From Singulisphaera sp. GP187 (lineage in GTDB: Bacteria > Planctomycetota > Phycisphaerae > Phycisphaerales > SM1A02), in the NCBI GenBank assembly GCA_945862215.1, contig CAMAXY010000019.1:1-43514 (forward strand): a stretch of DNA of 43,514 bases, given 5' to 3'. This document shows, one piece after another, positions 8,479-17,441 of the stretch. Both the position numbers and the translations under genes were made by a program. The notes beneath the pieces are model-generated. The model searched no databases. It worked only from the letters and a program-made list of their open reading frames with translations, and was not told where the DNA came from. How positions within the stretch are numbered: position 1 is the stretch's first letter; every line of letters begins with the position of its first letter.

Positions 8479-8945
8479 ACCTGGAAAAGTGTTCTCTTCG
8501 CAGTTGTACTCGTCGCAGTCAGTGGTCCTTGGTCACGAGAAGAGGGTGCGTTGGTTGCTGGAATTGCACTTGCACTTTGCGGACTTTCTTCATGTGCAAA
8601 ACAGAGCAAGACCGCTTCGAAATGGCTCATTCAAGCATGCGTGGTCGAGCTTGGTCTTCGACTTGATCTTTCAGTGGTTACGCATTCTGGGAACGTGGCA
8701 GCTATGGCCCAGTCGCATTCGACACAACGACCATCGGCCGCAAAGCCATCATTTCAATGGTTCATCTTCGCCGTTCTGGTTGCCAGCGGAGTGCGAACTT
8801 TTGTCCACAACTGAAAATTAATTGAACTGGCTGCAATGCTCGCCTCTGGCCTTGGATTTCAACTTGCGCATTTGTTCGCTCGACGGTGCTTTGGATCATC
8901 GTCGTAGCCACATCTTTAGGTGTTATTTATTGGGGAGTGGTCTAG
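8479..8945 (+). pseudogene. remnant of a YeiH-type (putative sulfate exporter family) membrane transporter
   Basis: The plus strand reads TWKSVLFAVVLVAVSGPW, GALVAGIALALCGLSS, then SKTASKWLIQACVVELGLRL. This resembles the N-terminal region of YeiH-family proteins (hydrophobic helix, then a K-x-x-L-L-Q-x-x-V-V-x-L-G-x-x-L segment). Then comes KPSFQWFIFAVLVASGVRTF and, after an in-frame TGA at 8812-8814, ELAAMLASGLGFQLAHLFA, which resemble the C-terminal part. A frame change near 8885 then gives TVLWIIVVATSLGVIYWGVV and a TAG at 8943-8945. The central ~200 residues expected for the family (about 330-350 in total) are missing. With a stop, a frameshift and a deletion the gene is not functional. 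Assignment rests on visual similarity and is moderate. It ends 12 bp before the cytochrome gene. Confidence 0.55.
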
Positions 8946-8957
8946 TATCAATGCTCA

Positions 8958-11846
8958 GTGATTGAGCCTGATATCACCAAACAGCGGCCAGTGCTCACGC
9001 CAGCGCTGCGTTGGCTTGTACGAAGTTTGATGGTTGCCTTTGCACTTCTTGTTGTCAATTCTGTTTATTTGCTTTCTGTTTCGACTGCGGGATCGCTCAC
9101 TGGTTCGAATCATCAAACTGTCTTTTCAGTTTGGATGTTTCTCATTCATATCGTCGTGGGTTTGACTGTCTCATTGCCATTTCTTTGGTTCGGTGTCGCG
9201 CACTTCACAATCGCAGCAACTCGGACCAATCGTGCGGCTGTGCGCATGGGTATTGTCGCATTTATTGCGGGAGTCCTGACAATCATCTCTGGCGTGTTAC
9301 TGATGCGAGTCGAATTTGGTTCGATCGCGTTGTCTGTGCGAGGACTTGCGACGAGAGAAACTCTTTGGTGGTTTCACTTGGGAGCCCCAGCACTTTTTGT
9401 TTGGATGTTTCTTCTGCACAGACTTGCAGGTCCACGTATTCGCTGGAGGATGGGCGGACTGCTCGCTGCGGTTGCGATCGGCACTGGCGGGCTTGGATTT
9501 GTGCTGCATGACACGCTCACGGGAAAGTCCAAAGAAGCGAAGCCGACAGCAGGGGATTCCTATTTTCAACCGTCGATGGCACGGACCGATACAGGATCAT
9601 TCATCCCTGCATCGAGCCTGATGCAAAACGATGAGTGCTTGACTTGTCACGCAGATATCTATCACTCATGGTCACACTCGGTTCACGCGGCAAGTTCGTT
9701 CAATAATCCCATGTATGCATTCAGCGTTCGTGAAACTCGCCAGCGGGCATTCGCTCGCGAAGGCAGTGTGCAAGACGCGCGGTTCTGTGCCGGTTGCCAT
9801 GATCCTGTTCCGTTTTTTTCTGGGGCATTTGAAGAATCACGCTGGGATGATCCAAATTATGACGCGGCGCACGATCCAGTTGGTGCGGCAAGCATCACCT
9901 GCAATGCGTGTCACGCAATATGTGAAGTCGGCGCGCCAAATGGTTCGATGAGCGGCAACGCCGATTATGTCATCGCTCAACCTGCGGAATATCCCTTTGC
10001 GCAAGCGGATAATTCGTTCTTGCGCTGGATCAATCACCAGCTCATTCGCGCTCGCCCAGAATTGCACAAGCGAACTTTTCTCAAGCCCGAAGTTCATCGC
10101 AGCACGGAGTTCTGTGGGACGTGCCATAAAGTTTTTCTTCCAGAAGATGTCAACGATTATCGCTGGCTTCGAGGTCAGAATCATTACGACTCATTTCGGT
10201 TGAGTGGTGTTTCTGGTTTCGGTGCGCAGAGTTGGTATTACCCACCGAAGGCTGAGACAAATTGCAACAGCTGCCACATGCATGCTGTCCCCAGTGATGA
10301 TCCCGCAGCGAAGCCGAGAGGTCCGCTTGGACAACTGGCAGTTCTCGATCACGGATTTGTCAGTTCGAATACGGCAACTCCCATGTTGTCAGGTCTGCCT
10401 GATGCGTCGAAAGTTATGGCTGAGTGTGAAGCTTTCAACGAGAAGGTGATGCGCGTCGATCTGATCGGAATTCGAGAAGGTGGAGAAATTGACGGCGCGC
10501 TCACTGCGCCACTTGGCCCATCGATTCCAACTCTCGTTCGCGGGCAAAGATATTTATTCGAGACTGTGGTTCGTGCAGTCAAGATGGGGCACGAATTCAC
10601 GCAAGGAACTGCCGATAGTAATGAAGTTTGGCTCGATGTTGATGCGCAGACAGCTGGGCGTTCGGTTGGTCGATCCGGCGGTCTCAACGCGGCGCGCGGT
10701 GTCGATCCGTGGAGCAAATTTATCAACGCGTATGTCATCGACCGCGACGGCAATCGAATTGAGCGCCGCAATCCGCAAGATATTTTTGTGACGCTCTATA
10801 ACAATCAAGTCCCTCCTGGCTCGGCGGATTTGACGCACTTCGCATTCACAGTTCCGTTGGATGCTGGCGACGAACTCAAAGTCAAAGTTTCACTGCGGTA
10901 TCGAAAATTTGACTTGAAGTATTGGCGCGCAGTGATGGGCCCAGAAGCAATCAACGAGCTTCCAGTGATGACGCTCGCTGAAGATGAAGTTGTCTTTCCA
11001 GTCGCTGCTGCTCGTGGCGAAGCGACGTCAATTGCGCAAAGCGAGAATGAACCAGAGGCGTGGATGCGTTGGTATGACTATGGCATCGGACTTTTTCGCC
11101 AAGGTGAGCGAGGTGGTGGCAAAGGAGATTTGCGGCAATCCGATCTCGCCTTCACGCAGGTGGAGCAACTTGGTCGAGCGGAAGGTTCGATTGGTCGCGC
11201 ACGCACGGCGTTGAAGGAAGGTCGTCTTGATGATGCATCGCAATACCTTCGCACTGCCGCTGCAAGCACGCCACCTGCATATCCGTGGAGTATTCGTTGG
11301 TTCAGCGCTCTGGTGAATCGGCAAAATGGCGCGCTTGAAGCCGCGGCTGCCGATCTCGAAGCATTGATTGCGTCAGAATTTCCAGAAGCGGTCAAGCGTG
11401 GGTTCGATTTTTCCAAAGACGACCGCGTCCTTGTGGAACTCGGCAATGTATTGCTCGAAATGGCGCGTGCTGCTGATAAAAATCCGGATCAAGCCAGTGC
11501 ATCAAATGGCGATCTCAATTCTTCGTCAATGCGCAATCGCGCGAAAGATCTTGCAACGCGCGCGCTTGATATGGATCCAGAGAGTGTCGCCGCGTGGTAT
11601 CTGCTTGCGCAGTCGCAGTCGGAACTTGGTGACGAGCCCGCAGCAGCGGCAGCACTTGCACAACACGCAAAATTCAAGCCTGATGAAAATGCACGCGACC
11701 GCGCAGTCAATCTTGCTCGCATTCGCGATGCTGCGGCTAATCATGCCAGTGAAGCGATCGTGATCTATGACCTCGATCGTCCAGAGCGATTTGAAGGGAC
11801 ATTCAAGAAAGTTCTATCAAGTCCCACGGCAAGCATCACGAAATGA
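8958..11846 (+). CDS. membrane-anchored five-haem cytochrome c with TPR region
   Basis: 962 residues; GTG 8958 is the only start available after an in-frame stop at 8943-8945. Residues about 18-185 form roughly five membrane helices with several His residues, like a cytochrome b561-type or other redox membrane module. A large soluble part follows with five haem c sites: CLTCH (C227), CAGCH (C277), CNACH (C315), CGTCH (C386) and CNSCH (C436). The CLTCHADIYHSWSHSVHA segment resembles the cytochrome c554/c-prime family, where extra His residues act as distal ligands. About 470-700 is beta-rich and unassigned, and 720-950 is TPR-like (for example ALDMDPESVAAWYLLAQSQSELGD). Likely function is electron transfer between the quinone pool and a periplasmic partner; donor and acceptor are unknown. 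The CRTAC1-like gene starts 10 bp downstream and is probably co-transcribed. Confidence 0.85.
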   Translation: MIEPDITKQRPVLTPALRWLVRSLMVAFALLVVNSVYLLSVSTAGSLTGSNHQTVFSVWMFLIHIVVGLTVSLPFLWFGVAHFTIAATRTNRAAVRMGIVAFIAGVLTIISGVLLMRVEFGSIALSVRGLATRETLWWFHLGAPALFVWMFLLHRLAGPRIRWRMGGLLAAVAIGTGGLGFVLHDTLTGKSKEAKPTAGDSYFQPSMARTDTGSFIPASSLMQNDECLTCHADIYHSWSHSVHAASSFNNPMYAFSVRETRQRAFAREGSVQDARFCAGCHDPVPFFSGAFEESRWDDPNYDAAHDPVGAASITCNACHAICEVGAPNGSMSGNADYVIAQPAEYPFAQADNSFLRWINHQLIRARPELHKRTFLKPEVHRSTEFCGTCHKVFLPEDVNDYRWLRGQNHYDSFRLSGVSGFGAQSWYYPPKAETNCNSCHMHAVPSDDPAAKPRGPLGQLAVLDHGFVSSNTATPMLSGLPDASKVMAECEAFNEKVMRVDLIGIREGGEIDGALTAPLGPSIPTLVRGQRYLFETVVRAVKMGHEFTQGTADSNEVWLDVDAQTAGRSVGRSGGLNAARGVDPWSKFINAYVIDRDGNRIERRNPQDIFVTLYNNQVPPGSADLTHFAFTVPLDAGDELKVKVSLRYRKFDLKYWRAVMGPEAINELPVMTLAEDEVVFPVAAARGEATSIAQSENEPEAWMRWYDYGIGLFRQGERGGGKGDLRQSDLAFTQVEQLGRAEGSIGRARTALKEGRLDDASQYLRTAAASTPPAYPWSIRWFSALVNRQNGALEAAAADLEALIASEFPEAVKRGFDFSKDDRVLVELGNVLLEMARAADKNPDQASASNGDLNSSSMRNRAKDLATRALDMDPESVAAWYLLAQSQSELGDEPAAAAALAQHAKFKPDENARDRAVNLARIRDAAANHASEAIVIYDLDRPERFEGTFKKVLSSPTASITK

Positions 11847-11856
11847 TTAGTTCGAT

Positions 11857-13722
11857 ATGAAAAGCTCAGGTGAACAAAAAATCAATCGTGCGTTTAGGAT
11901 GTCGGGCTCAGTGATCATTTTTATGGTGGTCATTGGCGTAGGCGCAGTTTTGATCAGTCGTATTCCAAAGACACGTAAGGTCGATCTCACTCCAGCCCCC
12001 GGTGCCGCCGATATCAAAGATGCGCGCGTCAGCAAAGCCGCTCAGCAACCGCCTGTTCCTTTTGTCGATATCGCCAAAGCAAGCGGACTTGTCTTTACCC
12101 ATAAAAACGGCGCAAATGGCGGCAAATTGTTACCCGAAACAATGGTTGGAGGAGTCGCGGTTTTTGATGCTGATGGCGATGGTCGTCAAGACATTGCCTT
12201 TGCATGCGCAACTCCTTGGACGGGAGAGCCCTTCGCATCTCCACCAGTCGCAGGCACATCGAGCGTTCAACTTTTTCTCAATACCACTCCGAAAACTACT
12301 GGCGCCGCAATTTCGTTTACGCAAGTGCCGGACTGCGGATTGACGAGCACTCTCTTTGCGATGGGAATTGCAGCGGGCGATTATGACGGCGATGGTCGCG
12401 TTGATCTCTATGTCACCGGTGTTGGTGCGAACCAACTTTTCAGAAACGAGAGTTCTGCCAATGCGCCGAAGTTTGTCGATGTCACACAAGCAGCGGGGGC
12501 TGATCCAAGGTGGGACCATGCACGCTGGGGAACATCGTCTGGATTTTTCGATGCCGACGCTGACGGCGATCTCGATCTGATTGCTGTCAACTATGTTCAG
12601 TGGTCTCCAGAGATCGACAAGCGTGTGGATTTTCGATTGGCGGGATTAGGTCGCGCATACGGCCCGCCAACGGGATTTGAGGGCGACGACCTTCTCTATC
12701 TTCGCAATCGTGGCGATGGCACATTCGAAGACGCAACACAATCTGCGGGATTTGCAGTTCGGAATTCATTGGGAAATCCCATCGGAAAGGCTCTCGGACT
12801 GATCTTCGTCGATCCCGATCAAGATGGGGACCTTGATGTGGTGGTTGCAAACGACACCGTTGCAAATGGATTTTTTGTCAACGATGGGAAAGGTCATTTC
12901 ACAGAACGAGCGGCGGCCAGTGGGTTGGCGTTTGATCGCAACGGTGTTGCAACTGGTGCGATGGGAATTGACAGCGGATATCTGCGATCGATCAATCAAT
13001 CGGCTGGAACGGATCTTGCAATCGCAATTGGAAATTTCGCCAACGAGCCAGATTCGCTTTATATCTCGCGCGGCGCAACATGCAACTTTTCCGATGACGC
13101 AGTGGTCGAAGCGCTTGCAGCACCAACACGCGCGGTGCTGACATTCGGTTTGCTTCTGAGCGACATCGACCTCGATGGCGATCTTGATATTGCGCAAGCA
13201 AATGGTCATATCGAAGACGCGATCAATCGAATTCAGCCGTCACAAACTTATGCGCAGCGTGGTCAGTTGTTCATGAATTGCGGTCCTGCCGCTCCGTGTT
13301 TTATCGAATTGCCAGCAAGTGCAATTGGAGATCTTGCGACGCCGCGTGTTGGTCGTGGACTCGCCGCTGGCGACTTTGACCTCGACGGAGATTGCGATCT
13401 CGTTTTAACTCAGGTCGGTGGTCCAGTTGCACTGCTTCGAAATGATCGGGTGAACCACAATCATTGGCTGCGAGTCGAATTGACCCCGCACGCAATCGGC
13501 GCGCAAATTGAATTGGAATCTGGTGGGAGCATCCAGCGCAGACTTGTTTCGCCAACGCGTGGATATCTCTCGCAGAGTGAACTGCCTGTCGTCTTTGGAA
13601 TCGGTTCGGCGGAGAAAGTTGATCGACTGACCATTCGCTGGCCAAGCGGGCAGAGTCAGAGTGTTCCAGTGGATGGAGTCGACCGCGCGATCATTGTGAC
13701 CGAGCCTCGCTTGCCGCAGTAA
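11857..13722 (+). CDS. CRTAC1-type protein with FG-GAP propeller and ASPIC/UnbV domain
   Basis: 621 residues, ATG 11857. One membrane helix near residues 14-34 (SGSVIIFMVVIGVGAVLIS) anchors it with the bulk outside. From about residue 70 the sequence has the classical CRTAC1 layout: FVDIAKASGLVFTHKNG, then Ca-binding loops FDADGDGRQDIAF, YDGDGRVDLYVTG, DADADGDLDLIAV, DPDQDGDLDVVVA, DIDLDGDLDIAQA and FDLDGDCDLVL. The last ~80 residues (NHWLRVEL ... GAQIELESGG ... LTIRWPSGQ) are the ASPIC/UnbV domain. FG-GAP propellers bind ligands or proteins; no enzyme activity is known for this family in bacteria. The 10 bp spacing to the multihaem cytochrome suggests a joint role at the outer face of the membrane, which is inference. 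Confidence 0.88.
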   Translation: MKSSGEQKINRAFRMSGSVIIFMVVIGVGAVLISRIPKTRKVDLTPAPGAADIKDARVSKAAQQPPVPFVDIAKASGLVFTHKNGANGGKLLPETMVGGVAVFDADGDGRQDIAFACATPWTGEPFASPPVAGTSSVQLFLNTTPKTTGAAISFTQVPDCGLTSTLFAMGIAAGDYDGDGRVDLYVTGVGANQLFRNESSANAPKFVDVTQAAGADPRWDHARWGTSSGFFDADADGDLDLIAVNYVQWSPEIDKRVDFRLAGLGRAYGPPTGFEGDDLLYLRNRGDGTFEDATQSAGFAVRNSLGNPIGKALGLIFVDPDQDGDLDVVVANDTVANGFFVNDGKGHFTERAAASGLAFDRNGVATGAMGIDSGYLRSINQSAGTDLAIAIGNFANEPDSLYISRGATCNFSDDAVVEALAAPTRAVLTFGLLLSDIDLDGDLDIAQANGHIEDAINRIQPSQTYAQRGQLFMNCGPAAPCFIELPASAIGDLATPRVGRGLAAGDFDLDGDCDLVLTQVGGPVALLRNDRVNHNHWLRVELTPHAIGAQIELESGGSIQRRLVSPTRGYLSQSELPVVFGIGSAEKVDRLTIRWPSGQSQSVPVDGVDRAIIVTEPRLPQ

Positions 13723-14288
13723 TTTTGCGCGGCGGAAACGGCAGCGGAATCGAGCCGCGGAAACAGCCGCGGAAATGCATGCGTGAGCAGCCGTGAAAAG
13801 TCCTCTCGGGGCTCACACAGTCCTCGGCGACCGACACGATCCAGTTTGCGAAAATTTTATTACAAGAGTCGTCGGCCGCCTGCGGAACTCGCCCGAGAGA
13901 ACTTTCCAGCGGCTGGGCACGCAAACGCGACTGATCCGAAAAACGTTCGAGCGAGAATTTGATTCGCCAACGTGGGCAGTGGAATGATTTGAACCCCGGC
14001 GAGTTTGCAAGCCGAGCAAGTCTGCGCAGTTGTCTTGGCGCGCGCCTGAGGGCGCGCTGGATTTCAGCGCGCAGCATGTTTGAGCCCTTAGGGCAAATCA
14101 GTCCACTGCCAAAAATCTGCACGAATCACTTTTGAGTCCATGCATGTTTGAGCGCGGGGGCAAATCAGTCCGCTGCCAAATTCTGCACGAACCACTTTTG
14201 AGTCCATGCATGTTTGAGCCCAAGATCAAATCAGTCTGCAGTAGACCACTGCATTCGAAAATTTCTTCAATCCAACTGCATACAACTT
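13723..14288. other. 566 bp gap with tandem repeats and short palindromes
   Basis: No gene is supported. The gap lies between two convergent genes (the CRTAC1 gene and infC). It holds three imperfect GCGGAAA-type repeats at about 13729-13777, a GC-rich palindrome GCGCGCC-TGAG-GGCGCGC around 14040-14057, and the ~67 bp tandem repeats listed separately. At 13976-14020 the minus strand resembles part of a tRNA (a GGTTCAAATC T-loop-like stretch and a CTTGCAA anticodon-loop-like stretch), but the stems do not pair well. A minus-strand open frame covers 13691-14122 but has no recognisable protein or ribosome binding site. Confidence 0.6.
14074..14239. repeat. 66-68 bp tandem direct repeats, two full copies and one partial
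   Basis: Copy 1 is 14074-14141, copy 2 is 14142-14207, and a partial copy 3 is about 14208-14239. Each begins GCATGTTTGAGC, continues with CAAATCAGTC and an inner CTGCCAAA, and ends CACTTTTGAGTCCAT; the partial copy stops after CAAATCAGTCTGC. Copies 1 and 2 differ mainly in a few bases after GAGC and one A/T stretch. The repeats are contiguous without spacers, so this is not a CRISPR array. They lie just downstream of infC, on the side where rpmI and rplT would normally follow. Confidence 0.85.
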
Positions 14289-15056
14289 TTATGGCGTCGT
14301 GATTGAAGCAGTCTTCGAAGCAGCGGAGATATCAGATACTTCTGTGGTGCTCGAAGTGGGCACGTCAACAATCGCAGCCTTTCTTGGTTTCTTTTCGGCC
14401 GCTGGTTTCTCGCTCGCAACCTTTTCACTTGCAGCCTTTGCAGCTGGATCTTTCGGTGGCTTTGCAGATCCGCCAGATTTCTTTTTCGCAGAGTCGATCT
14501 TGGACCGATCTGGAACCATAATCATCGACATTCTTTTTCCGTTGAGTCGAGGAGTCAACTCGACACGACCAATATCGGAGAGCGCCTGCGCAATCTCTTC
14601 CATACGCTGATCGCCCTTATTTCTGTACGCCAATTCGCGTCCGCGAAAGTTCTGCACAAAAACAACTCGATAGCCTTCCATCAGAAACTCGCGTGCTTGA
14701 TTGACGCGGATCGCAACATCGTGCGGATCAATTTTCATCGATCGACCGAGGCGAACTTCTTTCATTTCGCCAGCCTTCGATTTTGTCTTGTTCTGCTTTT
14801 CTTTCTTTGCCTGCTCGTACTTGAACTTTCCGAAGTCCATGATGCGAACAACTGGCGGTCGCGAGTCTGCAGCGATTTCGACGAGGTCTAAGCCTGCAAG
14901 CGATGCAAGGCGCTTCGCTTCTTCGAGTTCCACAATTCCAACCATCTGACCATCTTGGTCGAGCAGTCGAATAGGTGTAACGCGAATGCGATCATTGATT
15001 CGAGGACCAGAGTCTCGAGAATCGCGGAAGGGTGGACGGCGGTTGAATTGGGTAAT
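14289..15056 (-). CDS. infC: translation initiation factor IF-3 with long C-terminal tail, AUU start
   Basis: IF-3 binds the 30S subunit, keeps it free of 50S and checks start codon pairing. The start is taken as ATT at 15054-15056: GAGG lies eight bases upstream, the product then begins with TQFNRRPPFRDSR just before the conserved RINDRIRV, and AUU/AUC starts are a known feature of infC that allow IF-3 to limit its own synthesis. Residues ~18-85 are the N-domain (DLVEIAADSRPPVVRIMDFGKFKYEQ), ~93-180 the C-domain (EVRLGRSMKIDPHD, VVFVQNFRGREL). The usual length is about 180, but here 72 more residues rich in Ala, Lys and Ser follow. It lies downstream of thrS, with a 291 bp gap; rpmI and rplT, which usually follow, are absent. 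Confidence 0.93.
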   Translation of the reverse strand: MTQFNRRPPFRDSRDSGPRINDRIRVTPIRLLDQDGQMVGIVELEEAKRLASLAGLDLVEIAADSRPPVVRIMDFGKFKYEQAKKEKQNKTKSKAGEMKEVRLGRSMKIDPHDVAIRVNQAREFLMEGYRVVFVQNFRGRELAYRNKGDQRMEEIAQALSDIGRVELTPRLNGKRMSMIMVPDRSKIDSAKKKSGGSAKPPKDPAAKAASEKVASEKPAAEKKPRKAAIVDVPTSSTTEVSDISAASKTASITTP

Positions 15057-15347
15057 AGTAAATTCCTCAGAGAACAGGTAAAAATGAAAGAACGAGATGA
15101 CGACTTTTGTCGGAAATGACAAAAGAAAAATTGACAAACGTGTTGTTTTGAAAGCGAGTTCGGTGTGCTGCGCAAGAGCCGTTTCGACGATGGAAGAAGC
15201 CAATCGTCATACGGAAAAACTGTTTGAGAAAATCATGAGTCGGATGGTCTCTTTAGTGCGCGGTTCAATCTCGATGGAAACTCGAGACATTAGCACTTTA
15301 CTACGCAATTTGATCTTTGCCAATGATAGTTGAAAAAATAATGGAAT

Positions 15348-17417
15348 TCATGCGGGAAAGGCAGCCCGAAGAGATTCTGCGCCTCGAGTTCGGTACTCAT
15401 CGCTCAGGCCAGAAATGAACCGATCGAAAGGCAATTCCCCTAAATTTGCCTCAGTTCCAAAGGCTCGGACGCTGACGACCCTTTGCTGTGCATCGCGGGG
15501 ACCAACAACCGCCAGGTATGGGATCTTGGCTTCACTTGCATCGCGAATACGGGCTTGGACGCGTTCATTTCCTGAATCGATGGTGGCACGCAGGCCAATC
15601 TTGCGGATCGCAGCAAGAACTTCGACCGCATATTCCTCGCTTTTTTCGCTGATGGGTAGAACGCGCACTTGTTCAGGCGCAAGCCACAGAGGAAACGCAC
15701 CAGCAAAATGTTCGATGAGCACACCGACGAATCGTTCCATCGATCCAAATGGCGCACGGTGGATCATCACTGGCCGATGTTCTTTATTATCCGCGCCGAT
15801 GTACGAAAGATCGAATCGAATCGGCAAGTTGTAATCCACTTGCACCGTTCCAAGTTGCCACGATCGTCCGATGACATCGCGAACAATGAAGTCAATCTTG
15901 GGGCCATAAAACGCAGCCTCGCCAGCCTCTTCGGTGAAAGGGACTCCCAAAGAACGCGCTGCATTTCTGCATGCTTCTTCGGCCTTATCCCAGTTCGCAG
16001 AATCGCCAACATATTTATCGCTCTTGGGATCGCGCAGTCCGACGCGCACTCGATAGTCATTCATACCAAGTGTTCCAAAGATCAACTTCACCAGCGAAAG
16101 ACAACCCTGCAATTCTTCTGCGATTTGATCTTCGCGCACAAAGAGATGCGCGTCGTCTTGCGTGAACCCACGCACGCGAGTCAGTCCGCCGATTTCTCCA
16201 GATTGCTCCCAGCGATAGACCGTTCCAAATTCGCTCAGCCTCACAGGCAGATCTCGATACGAATGCGGTTCGCTCGCATAGATGCGAATGTGATGTGGGC
16301 AGTTCATCGGCTTGAGCAGATAGCCCTCGATTTCCCCCTTTTCCATGCGGTTTGCAAGTTCACCACAAGTGCAACCCTCTTCCGCAAGTTTGCTCATTTG
16401 ATCTTGATCAATGATCGGTGGGTATTGACTCTCTCGATAAAATGGAAAGTGGCCGCTTGTTTTATACAGCTCAAGTTTTCCGATATGCGGCGTGAAGACT
16501 TGCTGATATCCCTGCACGCGCAGTGCCTCACTTATGAATGTCTGCAGTTCTTGCCTGACTGCGGCACCGCGCGGCGTCCACAGCACCAATCCTTGTCCAA
16601 CCATTTCATCGATATGAAAAAGTCGAAGCTGCTTTCCAAGCATTCGATGATCGCGCTTTTTTGCCTCTTCGAGTTGTTTGAGATGCGCTTCGAGTTCTGG
16701 TTTCGTCGCAAAGGCTGTCCCATAGACGCGAGTCAATCGATCAAGTGTCTCATCGCCTTTCCAATAGCTTGATGCAAGGCTCGTAATCTTGAATGCACCG
16801 ATGCGACCAGTGGATGGAATATGCGGCCCTCTGCAAAGATCTTCCCAGTTTGTTCCTGGAATTCCCGTCGCATACCAAGAAAGCGTTGTCGAACCTGCTT
16901 CCTTCGCACGCTGCGCATTATCAATCTTGAATTTACTGCCTTCTTGATTCAACTTTGCAAGACCTGCGTCAACCGAAAGATCGGATCGTGTAAATGTTCG
17001 ATTTTCAGCGATGATTTTCGCCATCTCGCTTTCGATCGCCGCGAAGTCATCGGTGCTTGGAGCGCGTCCGTTTGGGAACGCCATGTCGTAATAAAAGCCG
17101 CTTTCGAGTGATGGGCCATAGACCAGCATCGTTCCAGGAAAGAGTTTTGCAATCGCCTCGGCCATGATGTGCGCGCACGAGTGCCGAAGCATCGAGAGCG
17201 CATCTGCGTCGACTTGACCATCACGAGACTTTGGAGTCACTAACGCAAGTGCGCAGTCTCGGTCGAGTGTCGTGGAAAGATCGCAGAGTTGTCCGTCGAC
17301 CTTTGCGCCGAGTGCGGCCTTGGCAAGTCCTGGACCGATATCTGCGGCAACTTGTGCTGCGGTTGTTGGGGCGTCGTATTGTCTGCTGCTGCCGTCTGGC
17401 AGTGTAATCTTTGGCAT
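15348..17417 (-). CDS. thrS: threonyl-tRNA synthetase
   Basis: 689 residues, ATG 17417. ThrRS charges tRNA-Thr and edits Ser-tRNA-Thr. Domain order is complete: TGS domain (1-62), editing domain with the HxxxH motif in RHSCAHIMAEAI (His79, His83), then the class II catalytic core with MNCPHHIRIYASEPHSYRDLP, a motif 2 region around EFGTVYRWEQSGEIGGLTRVRGF and a motif 3 region RAPFGSMERFVGVLIEH, then a C-terminal anticodon-binding domain (VRVLPISEKSEEYA). Somewhat longer than the usual ~640. No strong Shine-Dalgarno is seen before the ATG. nrdR ends 24 bp upstream and infC follows 291 bp downstream on the same strand. No T-box-like leader was noticed. Confidence 0.95.
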   Translation of the reverse strand: MPKITLPDGSSRQYDAPTTAAQVAADIGPGLAKAALGAKVDGQLCDLSTTLDRDCALALVTPKSRDGQVDADALSMLRHSCAHIMAEAIAKLFPGTMLVYGPSLESGFYYDMAFPNGRAPSTDDFAAIESEMAKIIAENRTFTRSDLSVDAGLAKLNQEGSKFKIDNAQRAKEAGSTTLSWYATGIPGTNWEDLCRGPHIPSTGRIGAFKITSLASSYWKGDETLDRLTRVYGTAFATKPELEAHLKQLEEAKKRDHRMLGKQLRLFHIDEMVGQGLVLWTPRGAAVRQELQTFISEALRVQGYQQVFTPHIGKLELYKTSGHFPFYRESQYPPIIDQDQMSKLAEEGCTCGELANRMEKGEIEGYLLKPMNCPHHIRIYASEPHSYRDLPVRLSEFGTVYRWEQSGEIGGLTRVRGFTQDDAHLFVREDQIAEELQGCLSLVKLIFGTLGMNDYRVRVGLRDPKSDKYVGDSANWDKAEEACRNAARSLGVPFTEEAGEAAFYGPKIDFIVRDVIGRSWQLGTVQVDYNLPIRFDLSYIGADNKEHRPVMIHRAPFGSMERFVGVLIEHFAGAFPLWLAPEQVRVLPISEKSEEYAVEVLAAIRKIGLRATIDSGNERVQARIRDASEAKIPYLAVVGPRDAQQRVVSVRAFGTEANLGELPFDRFISGLSDEYRTRGAESLRAAFPA

Positions 17418-17441
17418 GGGAATGGGCTCGGGGTGCGAATA

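Noticed and set aside
8420-8821. 133-codon plus-strand frame
   Set aside because: A shifted reading of the YeiH-like remnant; the real similarity lies in the frame starting near 8479.
13691-14122. 143-codon open frame on the minus strand in the repeat gap
   Set aside because: Covers repeats and the end of the CRTAC1 gene, has no ribosome binding site and no recognisable protein.
14074-14239. CRISPR array
   Set aside because: Units of ~67 bp are contiguous, with no unique spacers and fewer than three copies; no cas genes in the window.
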